Positions 8,900 to 18,207 are shown, counted from the stretch's first letter. The stretch is 64,000 bases of DNA from Robbsia andropogonis (GCF_000970345.1 NZ_LAQU01000015.1:88591-152590), one strand, 5' to 3'. Program-made: numbers and translations. Notes: generated from the sequence alone by a model not told the origin.

Positions 8900-9766
8900 T
8901 TACATTACTTTCGAGCGCAGGTATGCGGACAATCGCTCTGCACCGGTAACCAGCACGAAGGTGACGATCAATAATAGTGATACGGTCTGGTAATCGAACA
9001 GATTCATTGCCGTCAACAATTCGAATCCGATTCCGCCCGCACCGACAAAGCCCAGAACCAGTGACGAACGAAGGTTTTCGTCAAAGCGATACAAGGCGAT
9101 ACCCAGTAACGATGGCAATACGCCTGGCACAACCGCATGCGTGAATATCTGCAGCTTGCTGGCGCCGGTCAGGGATAGTGCGTCGACCGGACCCATGTCC
9201 ATGTCTTCGATTACTTCGGAAAACAAGCGCCCCAGCATGCCGATCGAATGTACCGCAAGTGCCAATGCGCCGGGGAAAGGACCCAGGCCAACCGCTGTCA
9301 CAAACAGCAACGCCCAGACGAGGTCCGGCACCACGCGCGTGATTCCGATAAAAAAGCGCGATGCATAGTAAAGCGGCCTTGCCGGGCTGACATTGCTCGC
9401 GGACAAGATCGCAAGTGGAAAAGCAAAAATGACCGCGCCGACTGTTCCAAAAATAGCCAGATCGATGGTTTCCAGCACGGCGCGTGCGCTTGACTGCAAC
9501 TTGTGCACATTGGGTGGCCAGGAGCGTGACAGAATATCGATCATGCCATGCACACCCGTGAGCAGGTCTTGTGGTCTTGCCTGGACGATGTAGAACGACT
9601 GCGCGAGCAGCGCCGCGCCGAGAAGCAACGCCACGAATGTCAATGGCGACATGCGGTTGCGGCGACGCCACGCGTGCGCAACGGCTTCGACTTCCTTCGA
9701 TGCGGCGACAGGTTCATCGGAGGAGCGCGACACGGTCGGCGCATAAGGGCGAAGCGTGCGGCTCAT
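8900..9766 (-). CDS. phnE: Phosphonate ABC transporter permease PhnE
   Basis: 288 residues from ATG 9766, which overlaps the phnC stop (ATGA) and has CGGAGG seven bases upstream. Several hydrophobic helices and the permease EAA-type loop (SGITRVVPDLVW region, then EDMDMGPVDALSLTGAS) identify a binding-protein-dependent inner-membrane permease of the PhnE type, with the C-terminal GAGGIGFELLTAMNLF typical of PhnE. It is the last gene of the leftward phnDCE transport unit. The ORF is open about 47 codons further upstream, but that part lies within phnC and is not used. Confidence 0.92.
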   Translation of the reverse strand: MSRTLRPYAPTVSRSSDEPVAASKEVEAVAHAWRRRNRMSPLTFVALLLGAALLAQSFYIVQARPQDLLTGVHGMIDILSRSWPPNVHKLQSSARAVLETIDLAIFGTVGAVIFAFPLAILSASNVSPARPLYYASRFFIGITRVVPDLVWALLFVTAVGLGPFPGALALAVHSIGMLGRLFSEVIEDMDMGPVDALSLTGASKLQIFTHAVVPGVLPSLLGIALYRFDENLRSSLVLGFVGAGGIGFELLTAMNLFDYQTVSLLLIVTFVLVTGAERLSAYLRSKVM

Positions 9767-10629
9767 CGCGCCTCCGATCGATACAGATTGGCGATCTGTT
9801 CGACGCTCACCCGCGCCGATGGCGCATCGAACGCGACCTTGCCCTGGTACAGACCGATCAAGCGATCCGCGTAACGCTTTGCCAATTCCGGCTGGTGCAA
9901 CACGCAAATCACTGCCAGGCCTTCTTCTCGCGCCAATCGCTGCAGCAGACGCATGACTTCGTCCGCGGCTTCCGGATCGAGACTGGCCAATGGCTCATCC
10001 GCGAGCAGGACCTGGGGTCGCTGCGTCAGCGCCCGCGCCACCGCCACGCGCTGCGCCTGGCCGCCGGACAGTGTGCCGGCACGCTGGGAGGCGAGATGCA
10101 ACAGGCCTACTTCATTGAGATAGTTCAATCCAGGCGTGATTTCTTCGCGTGGCAGGCGGCCGAGCGCGGTTCTCCATGTACGATGGCGACCAAGGCTGCC
10201 GGTACAGACATTCGCCAACACGCTGCGGCGTTTGACCAGATTTGCGTGCTGTGAGATCAACGCGACCGGCAGACGTGCGACACGCAGTGCTTCGCCGGAG
10301 AGTACGGCAAGATCCCGCCCCTCGACGTTGATCTTGCCGGCCGTCGGCTGCAACAGGCCAACAATGCATTTCATCAATGTCGATTTGCCGCAACCGTTCG
10401 CGCCAAGTACGGCGATCAGCTCGCCGGGCGCGACCTGGAGATCAATGCGCTGCAATGCGGTATGACCATTTGGATAGCGCATCAACAGTCCCTGCACGTC
10501 CAATCCGCATTGCCGCTGTTTTTGGAGACCTGCCAACGCGCCAACGCCGTGCGGAAAGGGAAGCGTCGAATTGGCAGCGCTCACCGCTGCCGATTGACGA
10601 TCCGCAACTGTTTTCAGGAATCCATTCAT
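9763..10629 (-). CDS. phnC: Phosphonate ABC transporter ATP-binding protein PhnC
   Basis: 288 residues. Walker A is GANGCGKST (residues 76-84), the signature LSGGQAQR, and Walker B LLADEPLASLD. It powers phosphonate import with PhnD and PhnE at the inner membrane. The start ATG 10629 overlaps the phnD stop (ATGA), and its own stop overlaps the phnE start in the same way, so D-C-E are translationally coupled. A roughly 40-residue N-terminal extension rich in Ala/Ser precedes the ABC domain and makes it longer than E. coli PhnC (262). Confidence 0.94.
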   Translation of the reverse strand: MNGFLKTVADRQSAAVSAANSTLPFPHGVGALAGLQKQRQCGLDVQGLLMRYPNGHTALQRIDLQVAPGELIAVLGANGCGKSTLMKCIVGLLQPTAGKINVEGRDLAVLSGEALRVARLPVALISQHANLVKRRSVLANVCTGSLGRHRTWRTALGRLPREEITPGLNYLNEVGLLHLASQRAGTLSGGQAQRVAVARALTQRPQVLLADEPLASLDPEAADEVMRLLQRLAREEGLAVICVLHQPELAKRYADRLIGLYQGKVAFDAPSARVSVEQIANLYRSEAR

Positions 10630-11531
10630 AATTTATTGAGATCGATGTGCAGCGTGCTGACGAGGGCGCGGATTGGATCGTAGGCTGCATCCACTTGTGG
10701 CACCGTCCTTAACGCCGGTGCGGCATTCGCCACCATGAATTTCTGCGCATCCTCCGGCAGTTGATGCAGATCCAGGTTCTGTAGAATCGTGGTCAGGCGT
10801 GCTTTGAAGTCGGCGGGCAGCGAGGCGCGTATGGCGATCGGATCGATGGGGATCGGGTCCGAGAGCCACAGCGTGACGTAAGCATCGGCGTCGTAAGCAT
10901 TGTGTAACTTGGCGCTTTCGATTTCTTCGCTGTTCAGTTCACCCGCCTTGACCTTGTGATTGCGGATAGCCTCGAAGGACGCGGTATGGCTACCGGCATA
11001 CAACGCGCGCACGCCCGACTCCGGATCGATGCCTGCTTTCTTGAGCGCGTAGGCTGGGAACAAGTGGCCGGAGGTGGAACTCGGATCGGAGTAGGCAAAT
11101 GACTGGCCGGCGACATCGGCGAGCTTCGTCACGCCGGATCCCTTCCAGGTGACGATTGATGCGGTATAGCTGGACGGCTTGCCATCGGTGTCTGCAAACG
11201 TCGCAACGGCCTCGGCGTGCGCGACCTTGTGCGCCAGTACATAACCAAGTGGGCCGAATTGTCCGATGTCGAGCTTGTTGCTGCGCATGGCTTCGATTTC
11301 GGCGTTGTAGCTGGTGGCGACGAATACTTCCACCGGGCAGCCCAGTTGCTTCGAGATCAAATCGCCAATCGACTTGTAAACCGGGATCATCCGCGCGGAT
11401 GATTCGTACGGTTCCACGCCGAAACGGACGGTGCCTTCGCCCGGACAGGATGTGGTCGCCTGTGCAACGCCCGCGGTCAGCAGCATGCCGACCGAGAGAA
11501 CCAGTGAGGTGCCGAAAGTCTTGAAATTCAC
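10626..11531 (-). CDS. phnD: Phosphonate ABC transporter periplasmic binding protein PhnD
   Basis: 301 residues with a signal peptide of about 25 residues (GMLLTAGVAQA, then TTSC). The mature chain has the PhnD/SsuA2 pattern: VRFGVEPYESSARMIPVYK, then ATSYNAEIEAMRSNKLDIGQFGP and SDPSSTSGHLFPAY, which forms the phosphonate-binding cleft. The start is GTG 11531 with AGGA seven bases upstream. It is the first gene of phnDCE. A 203-bp gap separates it from phnM upstream, so it may have its own promoter. Confidence 0.93.
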   Translation of the reverse strand: MNFKTFGTSLVLSVGMLLTAGVAQATTSCPGEGTVRFGVEPYESSARMIPVYKSIGDLISKQLGCPVEVFVATSYNAEIEAMRSNKLDIGQFGPLGYVLAHKVAHAEAVATFADTDGKPSSYTASIVTWKGSGVTKLADVAGQSFAYSDPSSTSGHLFPAYALKKAGIDPESGVRALYAGSHTASFEAIRNHKVKAGELNSEEIESAKLHNAYDADAYVTLWLSDPIPIDPIAIRASLPADFKARLTTILQNLDLHQLPEDAQKFMVANAAPALRTVPQVDAAYDPIRALVSTLHIDLNKL

Positions 11532-11734
11532 GTCTTTTCCTATTTTTTAAAAAGAGCCGCAGGTGAAGTGCCAGACGCGGAATCGGACCGGGTCGAAGGT
11601 TGCATAAGCAGGGAAACGCCAGTTCCCCAGGTACATGTTCGAAGCAGGAAAGGTAGTACGTACGACGAAATAGCGTCCGACGCGCGATACCATCGTAGGG
11701 TGTCAATATGTTGCGGATGTGACAGCCTTTTTTG

Positions 11735-12997
11735 TTAAACGGTCAGGCTCCCTAAGTTGGCTTCAGCGGTTGAAACGACCGATTGGAAGCGGGATGCCCC
11801 CTGTGCATCGGTATCGTCCGCCGACGGCACGGGTACGTACGCGGACGAAGGTGGGTATTGCGTTGAAAACACCGGACGTCCCTCGCACCACGTTTGCGTG
11901 ATCGTCGGCCAGGCGTTGCCCAGGCGTAACGCGACGAGATCGGCACGCAAACCAACGGCAATGCGCCCGCGGTCGTGCAGTCCGCAGGCGGTCGCCGGGT
12001 TGCGCGTGACCAATGCGACGGCCTCGTGCAGCGCAAGCCCTGCTTGTTGCGCTGCAATGAAAGCTGCCGGTAGCAGTGCCGATGGCTGATAATCGGAACA
12101 CAGGCAGGTCGCCGTACCCGCAGTGATGGCGTCGATTGCACGCATAGCGCCGCTTTGGCTTTTCCCGCGCATCACATTCGGGGCGCCAAGTATCGTCGCC
12201 ATTCCGGCATCGACGGCCGCACGAGCGGTCACCGCATCGATTGGGAACTCGGTCAGACGCACTCCGAGCTTTTGCATGGCCGCCACGCGTGCGACACTGT
12301 CATCGTCATGACTGGCGACGTCGATGCCGGTCTTCGTGGCGTGTTCGAGCAGGGCGGTCATGCGTTCCAGCGCGCCCTCGCGGCCAGCCACTTTTGTTTC
12401 AGCGATGGCGGTGGCGGTCTGCCGGTCGAGCGCGTGGTTGCCGCACATATAGTCGACATAGGCATCGACGGTACGAAACTGCCCTTGGCCCGGAGAGTGG
12501 TCCATCACCGAGAGCAGGCCGATGATACGTTCATCAAGCAGCATATGCAGGATATCGGCTGCGCCGGCATCAGTGACTTCATAGCGACAGTGGATCCTGT
12601 TGTCGACAAGACCTCTGTGGCCATAAGCCGACAAGGCGCGAACCAGCGCCGTCGCAGTGCCGAGATCCCGGACGCCACCATCGGTATTGGCAAAGGATAT
12701 GGCGTGGAACGGTGTTGTAATGCCGGCCGCCGCGTTGCGCCGATCGATCTGTTGGACTGCGAAGTCCAATGGGAACATCACACCCGCACGGGGGGCCACT
12801 TCCTTTTCAATGGCATCGCAATGCAAGTCGACAAGACCGGGCAGCAGCATTTGGCCATGCAGATCGATCTGCGTGGCGTCGCCGCCGCCGCCTGGTTCGA
12901 TCGCAATGATACGTCCCGCTTCGATCAGCAAGGCGCTATCTTCCAGGACGGTGTCGGGCAGAACGATACGCGCACTGTGCAGGTAATACCGTGGCAT
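11735..12997 (-). CDS. phnM: PhnM: alpha-D-ribose 1-methylphosphonate 5-triphosphate diphosphatase
   Basis: 420 residues from ATG 12997 (GGAG eight bases upstream). This amidohydrolase-superfamily enzyme removes pyrophosphate from ribosyl-phosphonate triphosphate to give the substrate of PhnJ. Metal-site segments are visible: GLVDLHCDAIEKEV, ASHDDDS, GAPNVMRGKS. It ends the leftward phnGHIJKLM set, 97 bp after phnL. A C-terminal tail of about 40 polar residues makes it longer than E. coli PhnM (378). A second, divergent phnM lies at 19295. ORF sequence upstream of 12997 overlaps phnL and is not coding in this frame. Confidence 0.93.
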   Translation of the reverse strand: MPRYYLHSARIVLPDTVLEDSALLIEAGRIIAIEPGGGGDATQIDLHGQMLLPGLVDLHCDAIEKEVAPRAGVMFPLDFAVQQIDRRNAAAGITTPFHAISFANTDGGVRDLGTATALVRALSAYGHRGLVDNRIHCRYEVTDAGAADILHMLLDERIIGLLSVMDHSPGQGQFRTVDAYVDYMCGNHALDRQTATAIAETKVAGREGALERMTALLEHATKTGIDVASHDDDSVARVAAMQKLGVRLTEFPIDAVTARAAVDAGMATILGAPNVMRGKSQSGAMRAIDAITAGTATCLCSDYQPSALLPAAFIAAQQAGLALHEAVALVTRNPATACGLHDRGRIAVGLRADLVALRLGNAWPTITQTWCEGRPVFSTQYPPSSAYVPVPSADDTDAQGASRFQSVVSTAEANLGSLTV

Positions 12998-13094
12998 CGT
13001 GAACTCCAGGAATGCGTGGTGAAAAAAACATTGAAGGGTCTCGGCATGACGCGCCGCCCGTCCGCCGCGGAAGAGGAACATGCCGCCCGCGCGG

Positions 13095-13940
13095 TTAGCC
13101 GCGAAACGCGATCGTGCGGGAAGGGACGACGTGCTCCGCCGTCGCGGCGTCCGGCGTTTCGCCCAACGCGCGCATGGGCAATGTCCGGGTGCCCACCGCC
13201 TCGCCGACCGATGCATCGTGAAAAATCCCGATCAAGCAACGGCCGGATGCACGGGCTTCCAGGAGCAACTCGACCACGACGGCGCGATTGTCGCCGTCCA
13301 ACGATGCCGTGGGTTCATCAAGAAGCAGAATCGGGTGATCGGCAATAAACCCGCGCGCGATATTCACGCGCTGTTGCTCGCCCCCTGAGAACGTAGCCGG
13401 TGGCACGGACCACAGTCGTTCCGGTAGCCTCAGTTTCTGTAGTAGTGCCGCGGCACGTCCGCGCGCAGTGTCTCGGTCTATGCCCGCTTGCCGCAACGGC
13501 TCGGCAACGACATCGAGCGCACCGACACGCGGGATGACCCGCAAGAACTGACTGACGTATCCAATTGCATGTCGCCGCGCCCAGAGGACGTCTTGTTCGG
13601 GCGCGCCAACCAGTTCTAGCCAGTCGTCTTTCGTGTGTGTCGAGGGCGACGCGGAAGGCAGGCGTTCCGGGGAATTGTTGGATGTCGCGTATTGTTGCAC
13701 CGTCCCATGTTGTCCCTTGCGAACACGAATGCTGCCGCCGCTTGCGAGATAATTGCCATAAAGACACCGGAGCAGTGTGCTTTTACCTGCACCGGATGCG
13801 CCTGCCAGAATAAGGCAATCCCCAGCCCCTGCGTCGAATTCGACATCTTCCAGTACGGGAAGTTGCGCACCACCCTGGTTGTGTAAGGTGAAGGTCTTGC
13901 TTAGCCCGCGCACACGGATCATCGGTTCGAAATGGTTCAT
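13095..13940 (-). CDS. phnL: C-P lyase system ABC-type ATPase PhnL
   Basis: 281 residues from ATG 13940, with AAGGA seven bases upstream; an alternative ATG at 13946 overlaps the phnK stop. Walker A is GASGAGKST (47-55), signature FSGGEQQR, Walker B LLLDEPTASLD. PhnL is a soluble ABC protein needed with PhnGHI to couple methylphosphonate to ribose triphosphate. It is longer than E. coli PhnL (226): about 35 polar residues (roughly 76-110, rich in Ser/Pro/Thr) interrupt the region between the Walker A helix and the Q-loop (YVSQFLRVIPRVG). That insertion is probably a surface loop. Confidence 0.93.
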   Translation of the reverse strand: MNHFEPMIRVRGLSKTFTLHNQGGAQLPVLEDVEFDAGAGDCLILAGASGAGKSTLLRCLYGNYLASGGSIRVRKGQHGTVQQYATSNNSPERLPSASPSTHTKDDWLELVGAPEQDVLWARRHAIGYVSQFLRVIPRVGALDVVAEPLRQAGIDRDTARGRAAALLQKLRLPERLWSVPPATFSGGEQQRVNIARGFIADHPILLLDEPTASLDGDNRAVVVELLLEARASGRCLIGIFHDASVGEAVGTRTLPMRALGETPDAATAEHVVPSRTIAFRG

Positions 13941-13942
13941 GA

Positions 13943-14719
13943 TCATCCTTGCAGCATCGACGAAACCAACAATTGCGTATAGGGATGTTGCGGGTCATCC
14001 AATACCTGATCCGTCAGCCCGCTTTCCACGACGAGACCGCCTTGCATCACCAATGTCCGATGGGCAAGCAATCGCGCGACGGCCAGGTCATGCGTCACGA
14101 AAATCACGGCCAGTCGCAGATCATTGACCAGTTGCCGAATCAGGTCGAGCAGGCGGGCTTGCACCGAGACATCAAGCGAGGCTGTGGGTTCGTCCATGAA
14201 CAGCAGACGCGGATGGGTGACGAGGTTACGTGCGATCTGAAGGCGCTGCTGCATGCCGCCCGAGAAAGTGTCCGGTTTGTCGTCGAGCCGCTCCGCATCG
14301 ATTTCCAATTTTTCGAGCCAGAGCGATGCTTCGCCGCGCAACGTGTCGTAATGACGTTCGCCAACACCCATCAGCCGTTCAGCGATATTGCCGCCGGCGC
14401 TGATCTGCATCCGCAGTCCATCGCGGGCATGTTGTCGAACAAAGCCCCAGTCCGTGCGTGACAGCAAGCGCAACCGCGCCGCGCTCAATGTGGCAAGATC
14501 GATCATGCCGTTACCGTGCATCGCGTAATGGACCGAACCGGCGTCAAGCGCGGTCTGCGCGGAAATAGCTTGCAGTAGCGTCGATTTCCCGGAACCGGAC
14601 TCACCGACGATGCACAGCACTTCGCCGGGATATAAATCGAAGTGAACGTCGCGGCAGCCCCGGATGCCGTCCCAGGTTTTACGCAATGCACGAACGCAAA
14701 GGAGAGGATGGTTGTTCAC
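13943..14719 (-). CDS. phnK: C-P lyase system ABC-type ATPase PhnK
   Basis: 258 residues, as usual for PhnK. Walker A is GESGSGKST (39-47), signature FSGGMQQR, and Walker B LLFMDEPTASLD. PhnK binds the PhnGHIJ core and uses ATP during C-P lyase turnover. The start is GTG 14719, overlapping the phnJ stop as GTGA; the stop overlaps an ATG of phnL. It resembles dipeptide-transport ATPases, but the position between phnJ and phnL settles the assignment. Confidence 0.95.
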   Translation of the reverse strand: MNNHPLLCVRALRKTWDGIRGCRDVHFDLYPGEVLCIVGESGSGKSTLLQAISAQTALDAGSVHYAMHGNGMIDLATLSAARLRLLSRTDWGFVRQHARDGLRMQISAGGNIAERLMGVGERHYDTLRGEASLWLEKLEIDAERLDDKPDTFSGGMQQRLQIARNLVTHPRLLFMDEPTASLDVSVQARLLDLIRQLVNDLRLAVIFVTHDLAVARLLAHRTLVMQGGLVVESGLTDQVLDDPQHPYTQLLVSSMLQG

Positions 14720-15657
14720 GGGTGACGCCCCTCGAGCCGCGCATCATGAATGCCGAGCGCCGCGACCCGTTCCGCACAATATTCGCTATCGGAACAGACA
14801 AATTGGCGCCCGCCCTTGTCATCGACAACGATTTCATCGAGGTAGCTGTCCGCCGCGCCGCAGATGGCGCAGTGGTGCGGCCACTGTTCAACCGTGAATG
14901 GGTGATCGTCGAAATCCAGGCTTCGCACGCTCGTGTATGGCGGGACCGCATAGACACGCTTCTCTCGACCCGCGCCGAATAGCATCAATGCCGGGCAGGC
15001 GTTCAGTTTCGGGTTGTCGAATTTCGGGATGGGCGACGGGCTCATCATATAGCGGTCGTTGACGATGACCGGATAGTCGTAGGACGTTGCGATGTGCCCA
15101 TATCGCGCAATATCTTCGTACAGCTTCGTGTACATCGGACCGTATTCGCCCAGCGCGTGCATTGTGCGCGTTTCGCGTTCGCTCGGTTCGAGCCAGCGCA
15201 GGGGTTCGGGCTTGGGTACCTGGAACACCATGACCTGACCTTCCCGTAGCGGCGCCTCGGGAATGCGATGGCGTGTCTGGATAATGGTTGCCGCGGCGGT
15301 GCGGTCGGTGGTGGCAATGCCGGCCACCCGGCTGAAAAAACGGCGGATGTTGACGGCATTCGTCGTGTCGTCGGAGCCTTGGTCGATTACTTTCAAGACA
15401 TCCTCGGTGCCGACAATCGCCGCCGTCACCTGAATGCCGCCGGTTCCCCAGCCGTATGGCAACGGCATTTCCCGGCTCGCGAACGGTACTTGATAACCGG
15501 GAATCGCCACGGCCTTCAGCAAGGCGCGACGCAGCATGCGTTTTGTCGACTCATCCAGGTAGGCGAAGTTGTAATGCGTATCGCGCGACGCCGCGGCATC
15601 ATCCAACCGCAGGGCATCAACCGGGGCATCGAACGTCATATCGGTCTTGGTACTCAT
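14716..15657 (-). CDS. phnJ: PhnJ: carbon-phosphorus lyase, radical SAM
   Basis: 313 residues. The catalytic cysteines follow the PhnJ pattern Cys-x2-Cys-x21-Cys-x5-Cys (C263, C266, C288, C294), equal to E. coli 241/244/266/272 with an offset of 22. The glycyl-radical residue is Gly54 in AIPGYQVPF. The N-terminus is about 22 residues longer than in E. coli. It cleaves the C-P bond of ribose 1-phosphonate 5-phosphate to give an alkane and ribose 1,2-cyclic phosphate 5-phosphate. ATG 15657 overlaps the phnI stop. Everything needed for activity looks present. Confidence 0.97.
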   Translation of the reverse strand: MSTKTDMTFDAPVDALRLDDAAASRDTHYNFAYLDESTKRMLRRALLKAVAIPGYQVPFASREMPLPYGWGTGGIQVTAAIVGTEDVLKVIDQGSDDTTNAVNIRRFFSRVAGIATTDRTAAATIIQTRHRIPEAPLREGQVMVFQVPKPEPLRWLEPSERETRTMHALGEYGPMYTKLYEDIARYGHIATSYDYPVIVNDRYMMSPSPIPKFDNPKLNACPALMLFGAGREKRVYAVPPYTSVRSLDFDDHPFTVEQWPHHCAICGAADSYLDEIVVDDKGGRQFVCSDSEYCAERVAALGIHDARLEGRHP

Positions 15658-16844
15658 GCAGGTGTCTCTGTCGGAAGCGGCGGCGACTCGGTCTCGGCCG
15701 CCTGCGCTTTTTCTTTCTCATAAATGGCTCGCAGCTGACGCAACACGCTGAGATCGGCCTGGAAGTCGACGTGGTGGGGGAGCTTCAAATGCTGCACGAA
15801 ACCCGAGGCCTCGACGTTATCGCTGTGATACAAGACGAACTCCTGGTCATTCGCGGGTGATGTATCGGTCTCCCCGAATTCCGTGGCACGCATCGAACGG
15901 TCCACCAGTGCCATCGACATCGCCTTTCGCTCGCCATAACCAAAGCTGACGCCATAGCCGCGCGTGAATTGCGGTGCATGCGTGGCGTCGCCGGCGAACG
16001 TATTGATCATCTGGCATTCGGTCATCTCGATTTCGCCGATGACGACCGGCAAATCCAGTTCTGGCAGATGCAGTTCGACTTCGACATTGCCAAATCGAAT
16101 TTCAGCGGCAAAGGGATGGGTATTGCCATAACCGCGCTGTGTCGAATAGCCCATTGCCAGCAGGAAGCCTTCATCCGCCCGCGTCAGGTTTTGTAATCGC
16201 GCGGAGCGGTCGGCCGGTATCGACAGCGCGCTGCGTGTCAAGTCGGTCGGCTCCGCATGCGCAGCCGATACTTCCTCACGCTCCACCAATCCTTCCCGTT
16301 CCAGAATGGCCGTCACCCCGGGTGGCGCGACACCAACGCGATTGTCCGGCGAGACGCTATCGCCGTCCGGTACCGTGGGCGTGGTGGTTGGCGCCGGTTC
16401 CGTAGCATATGCAGGGTCCGGCGATGAGGTCTGGTCTTCGGCTTCCAATGAGAAATCCAGCAAACGCTGCGTATAGTCGAAAGTGGGGCCAAGCAATTGA
16501 CCGCCGGGCACGTCCTTATACGTGGCGGAAATACGGCGACGCACCTGCATGCGGTCCGTTTCCAACGGCGTTGCGTAACCGAAGCGCGGCAGCGTTGTTC
16601 GATACGCGCGGAGCAGAAAGGCCGCTTCAACGAGATCGCCAGCTGATTGCTTGATCGCCAATCCCGCAAGGTGCCGGTCGTACAACGCCCCTTCGGTCAT
16701 CACGCGCGAGACGGCAAATGGCATTTGCTCGACGATTTGCGCCACCGACAGAGCAGGCAGGGTGGTATCGCCGCGCCGATAGGCGTCCAATAGTCGATAG
16801 GACGCGAGAATGGCCTTCTCGCCCCCTTTTACGGCAACGTACAT
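15654..16844 (-). CDS. phnI: C-P lyase core subunit PhnI
   Basis: 396 residues from ATG 16844, with AGGGAGG about seven bases upstream; the N-terminus MYVAVKGGEKAI is the canonical PhnI start. PhnI is the nucleosidase-like subunit that, with G, H and L, attaches the phosphonate to C1 of the ribose of ATP. Conserved C-terminal parts include LARADEGFLLAMGYSTQRGYG-like and FGYGERKAMSMALVDR segments. A Pro/Thr/Asp-rich linker of about 40 residues near 165-210 is absent from the shorter E. coli protein (354). The start lies 2 bp after the phnH stop. Confidence 0.94.
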   Translation of the reverse strand: MYVAVKGGEKAILASYRLLDAYRRGDTTLPALSVAQIVEQMPFAVSRVMTEGALYDRHLAGLAIKQSAGDLVEAAFLLRAYRTTLPRFGYATPLETDRMQVRRRISATYKDVPGGQLLGPTFDYTQRLLDFSLEAEDQTSSPDPAYATEPAPTTTPTVPDGDSVSPDNRVGVAPPGVTAILEREGLVEREEVSAAHAEPTDLTRSALSIPADRSARLQNLTRADEGFLLAMGYSTQRGYGNTHPFAAEIRFGNVEVELHLPELDLPVVIGEIEMTECQMINTFAGDATHAPQFTRGYGVSFGYGERKAMSMALVDRSMRATEFGETDTSPANDQEFVLYHSDNVEASGFVQHLKLPHHVDFQADLSVLRQLRAIYEKEKAQAAETESPPLPTETPA

Positions 16845-16845
16845 A

Positions 16846-17604
16846 TCAGGCCTCCCTTTGTGTGGTGCGCGGCAAACCGCAGAACGTCGCGCCGCATACC
16901 AGGAATACATCCACGCCTAGCGGAAAATGCGTTTGGTTTGCGCGCCATTGCGTCCAGAAATCGGCCGGTAATCCGATGGCATGCAGCGTTTGCGTCGTGG
17001 CGATGCCCGGGCCGTGCAGGATCACGCGTTCGGCCGAGCGGGCATCATAAGATGTGTTCGTGGACGGCGACGACGCGGTGTCGTCGAGCATCGGCAGCTC
17101 GATCAACAGCGTGGTGGAGGTATGAGGGTTTGCCGCGTCTCCCTGGGCAAACGTACGCAACGCCGGCCACGGGTCTCCGGAGCGTGCCGAGAGGACGGCG
17201 AACGCCGCTTTTTCGGGGCGATCCGTCAACGTGCAACCGTTGTGGAAACGGAGAAACCGGCGTATCGATTCGTCGAATTCGGATGCAAGCCAGATTGGCG
17301 TATCGCCGTCCGCCAGTGTCAACAACAACGCGGCCATCGCCATCGATAATGGCGCGGGCGCCTCGCAGCGGGCGGCATCCGGCATGGCATGCAAACGTCC
17401 CGGATGGGCGAGCGCGTGCAATGCCGTTCGGAACGCTGCTTGCGACCCTTGTACCGGATCAGCAAATCCGGACAGCATCCAGGCGCTTGTGGCGTCGCTG
17501 GGGCGGGACGCTTCGGCGCGATGGCGATCCGCGCCGGTATCGATCAACGACGTCGCATCGGTTTGCGTGCATGCCGCTGCATGCGTGCGCGTTTCATTCG
17601 GCAT
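16846..17604 (-). CDS. phnH: C-P lyase core subunit PhnH
   Basis: 252 residues from ATG 17604, which has AAGGA seven bases upstream; ATG 17613 overlaps the phnG stop and is also possible. The family core begins at SGFADPVQGSQAAFRTALHA, preceded by a roughly 45-residue Ala/Thr-rich N-terminal extension not found in E. coli PhnH (194). PhnH is a structural subunit of the PhnGHIJ complex. The conserved C-terminal part has GPGI followed by DFWTQWRANQTHFPLGVD, characteristic of PhnH. Confidence 0.93.
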   Translation of the reverse strand: MPNETRTHAAACTQTDATSLIDTGADRHRAEASRPSDATSAWMLSGFADPVQGSQAAFRTALHALAHPGRLHAMPDAARCEAPAPLSMAMAALLLTLADGDTPIWLASEFDESIRRFLRFHNGCTLTDRPEKAAFAVLSARSGDPWPALRTFAQGDAANPHTSTTLLIELPMLDDTASSPSTNTSYDARSAERVILHGPGIATTQTLHAIGLPADFWTQWRANQTHFPLGVDVFLVCGATFCGLPRTTQREA

Positions 17605-17609
17605 GGGTA

Positions 17610-18191
17610 TCATCCTTTGGGCGCTTTGGGTTGGCTGGACCCAGGCACGCCGTTGTTTTCGCCTGCGTCGCCGACATCGTCCTCGGCATCACCTCGCGCG
17701 AGCGTAAAGAAATCAACGCGCGATGCCGCGTTTTCCGCTGCGCGTCGTGCGGCACGGGTCGCGCGCGCCGTCTGGAGCGGCGCCAGCACCGCGGCCTGGG
17801 TGATCGCATGCCAGTCACTGGTCTGCAGCAATGCGTCGGCAAACGCCGCATGCTCCGCGTGCTGGCGGTTGCGGCCTTGCACGTAGGCCAATCCCAATTC
17901 TCCGTTCGGCAATGCCAGCGCGCACCGGGTGACCGTCATTTCACCTAGATTGAACGGCGCGCCATTTCCCCCGGCGCGGCCGCGCACCATGGCCATTCCG
18001 GTTTCCGGCGCGCGGATGACACGGAAGCGTGGCAGGTCGTGCGTCCGAGACAGTACATCGAACGCGGCGGCGAGCGCGGCACCGTCAGCGAGGGCCAACT
18101 CGCGCATCCAGGCGGTACGGGCCGTGGCGATGTTGTCATGATCGGCCGAGGGTCTGGCGCCGTCGTTCGCGGCGGAGGATAGGGTTTGCAT
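17610..18191 (-). CDS. phnG: C-P lyase core subunit PhnG
   Basis: 193 residues from ATG 18191 (E. coli 150). The family core is visible as ARTAWMRELALADGAAL, then GMAMVRGRAGGNGAPFNLGE and MTVTRCALAL, followed by GRNRQHAEHAAFADALLQ. It is the first gene of the leftward phnGHIJKLM run and forms the PhnGHIJ core. No good Shine-Dalgarno is seen, and an operator-like GTATAGAC (reverse strand) lies only 9-16 bases before the start. The C-terminus has about 20 extra polar residues. Confidence 0.93.
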   Translation of the reverse strand: MQTLSSAANDGARPSADHDNIATARTAWMRELALADGAALAAAFDVLSRTHDLPRFRVIRAPETGMAMVRGRAGGNGAPFNLGEMTVTRCALALPNGELGLAYVQGRNRQHAEHAAFADALLQTSDWHAITQAAVLAPLQTARATRAARRAAENAASRVDFFTLARGDAEDDVGDAGENNGVPGSSQPKAPKG

Positions 18192-18199
18192 AGGTAGAT

Positions 18200-18207
18200 G
18201 TCTATAC
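18200..18207. promoter_or_regulatory. Candidate PhnF (HutC-type GntR) operator before phnG
   Basis: GTCTATAC fits GT-n-TA-n-AC, the consensus described for HutC-subfamily GntR repressors, to which PhnF belongs. It lies immediately before phnG and 270 bp from phnF. A related GTCTAGAC is at 19197. PhnF binding is inferred. Confidence 0.55.

Noticed and set aside
8542..8949. Rightward ORFs across the gap between the monooxygenase and phnE
   Set aside because: They overlap both flanking genes antisense and have no recognisable domain or ribosome-binding site.
11703..11726. Possible Pho box before phnD
   Set aside because: Only one half (CTGTCAC on the reverse strand) resembles the Pho half-site; the second half matches poorly, so it is not reported as a site.
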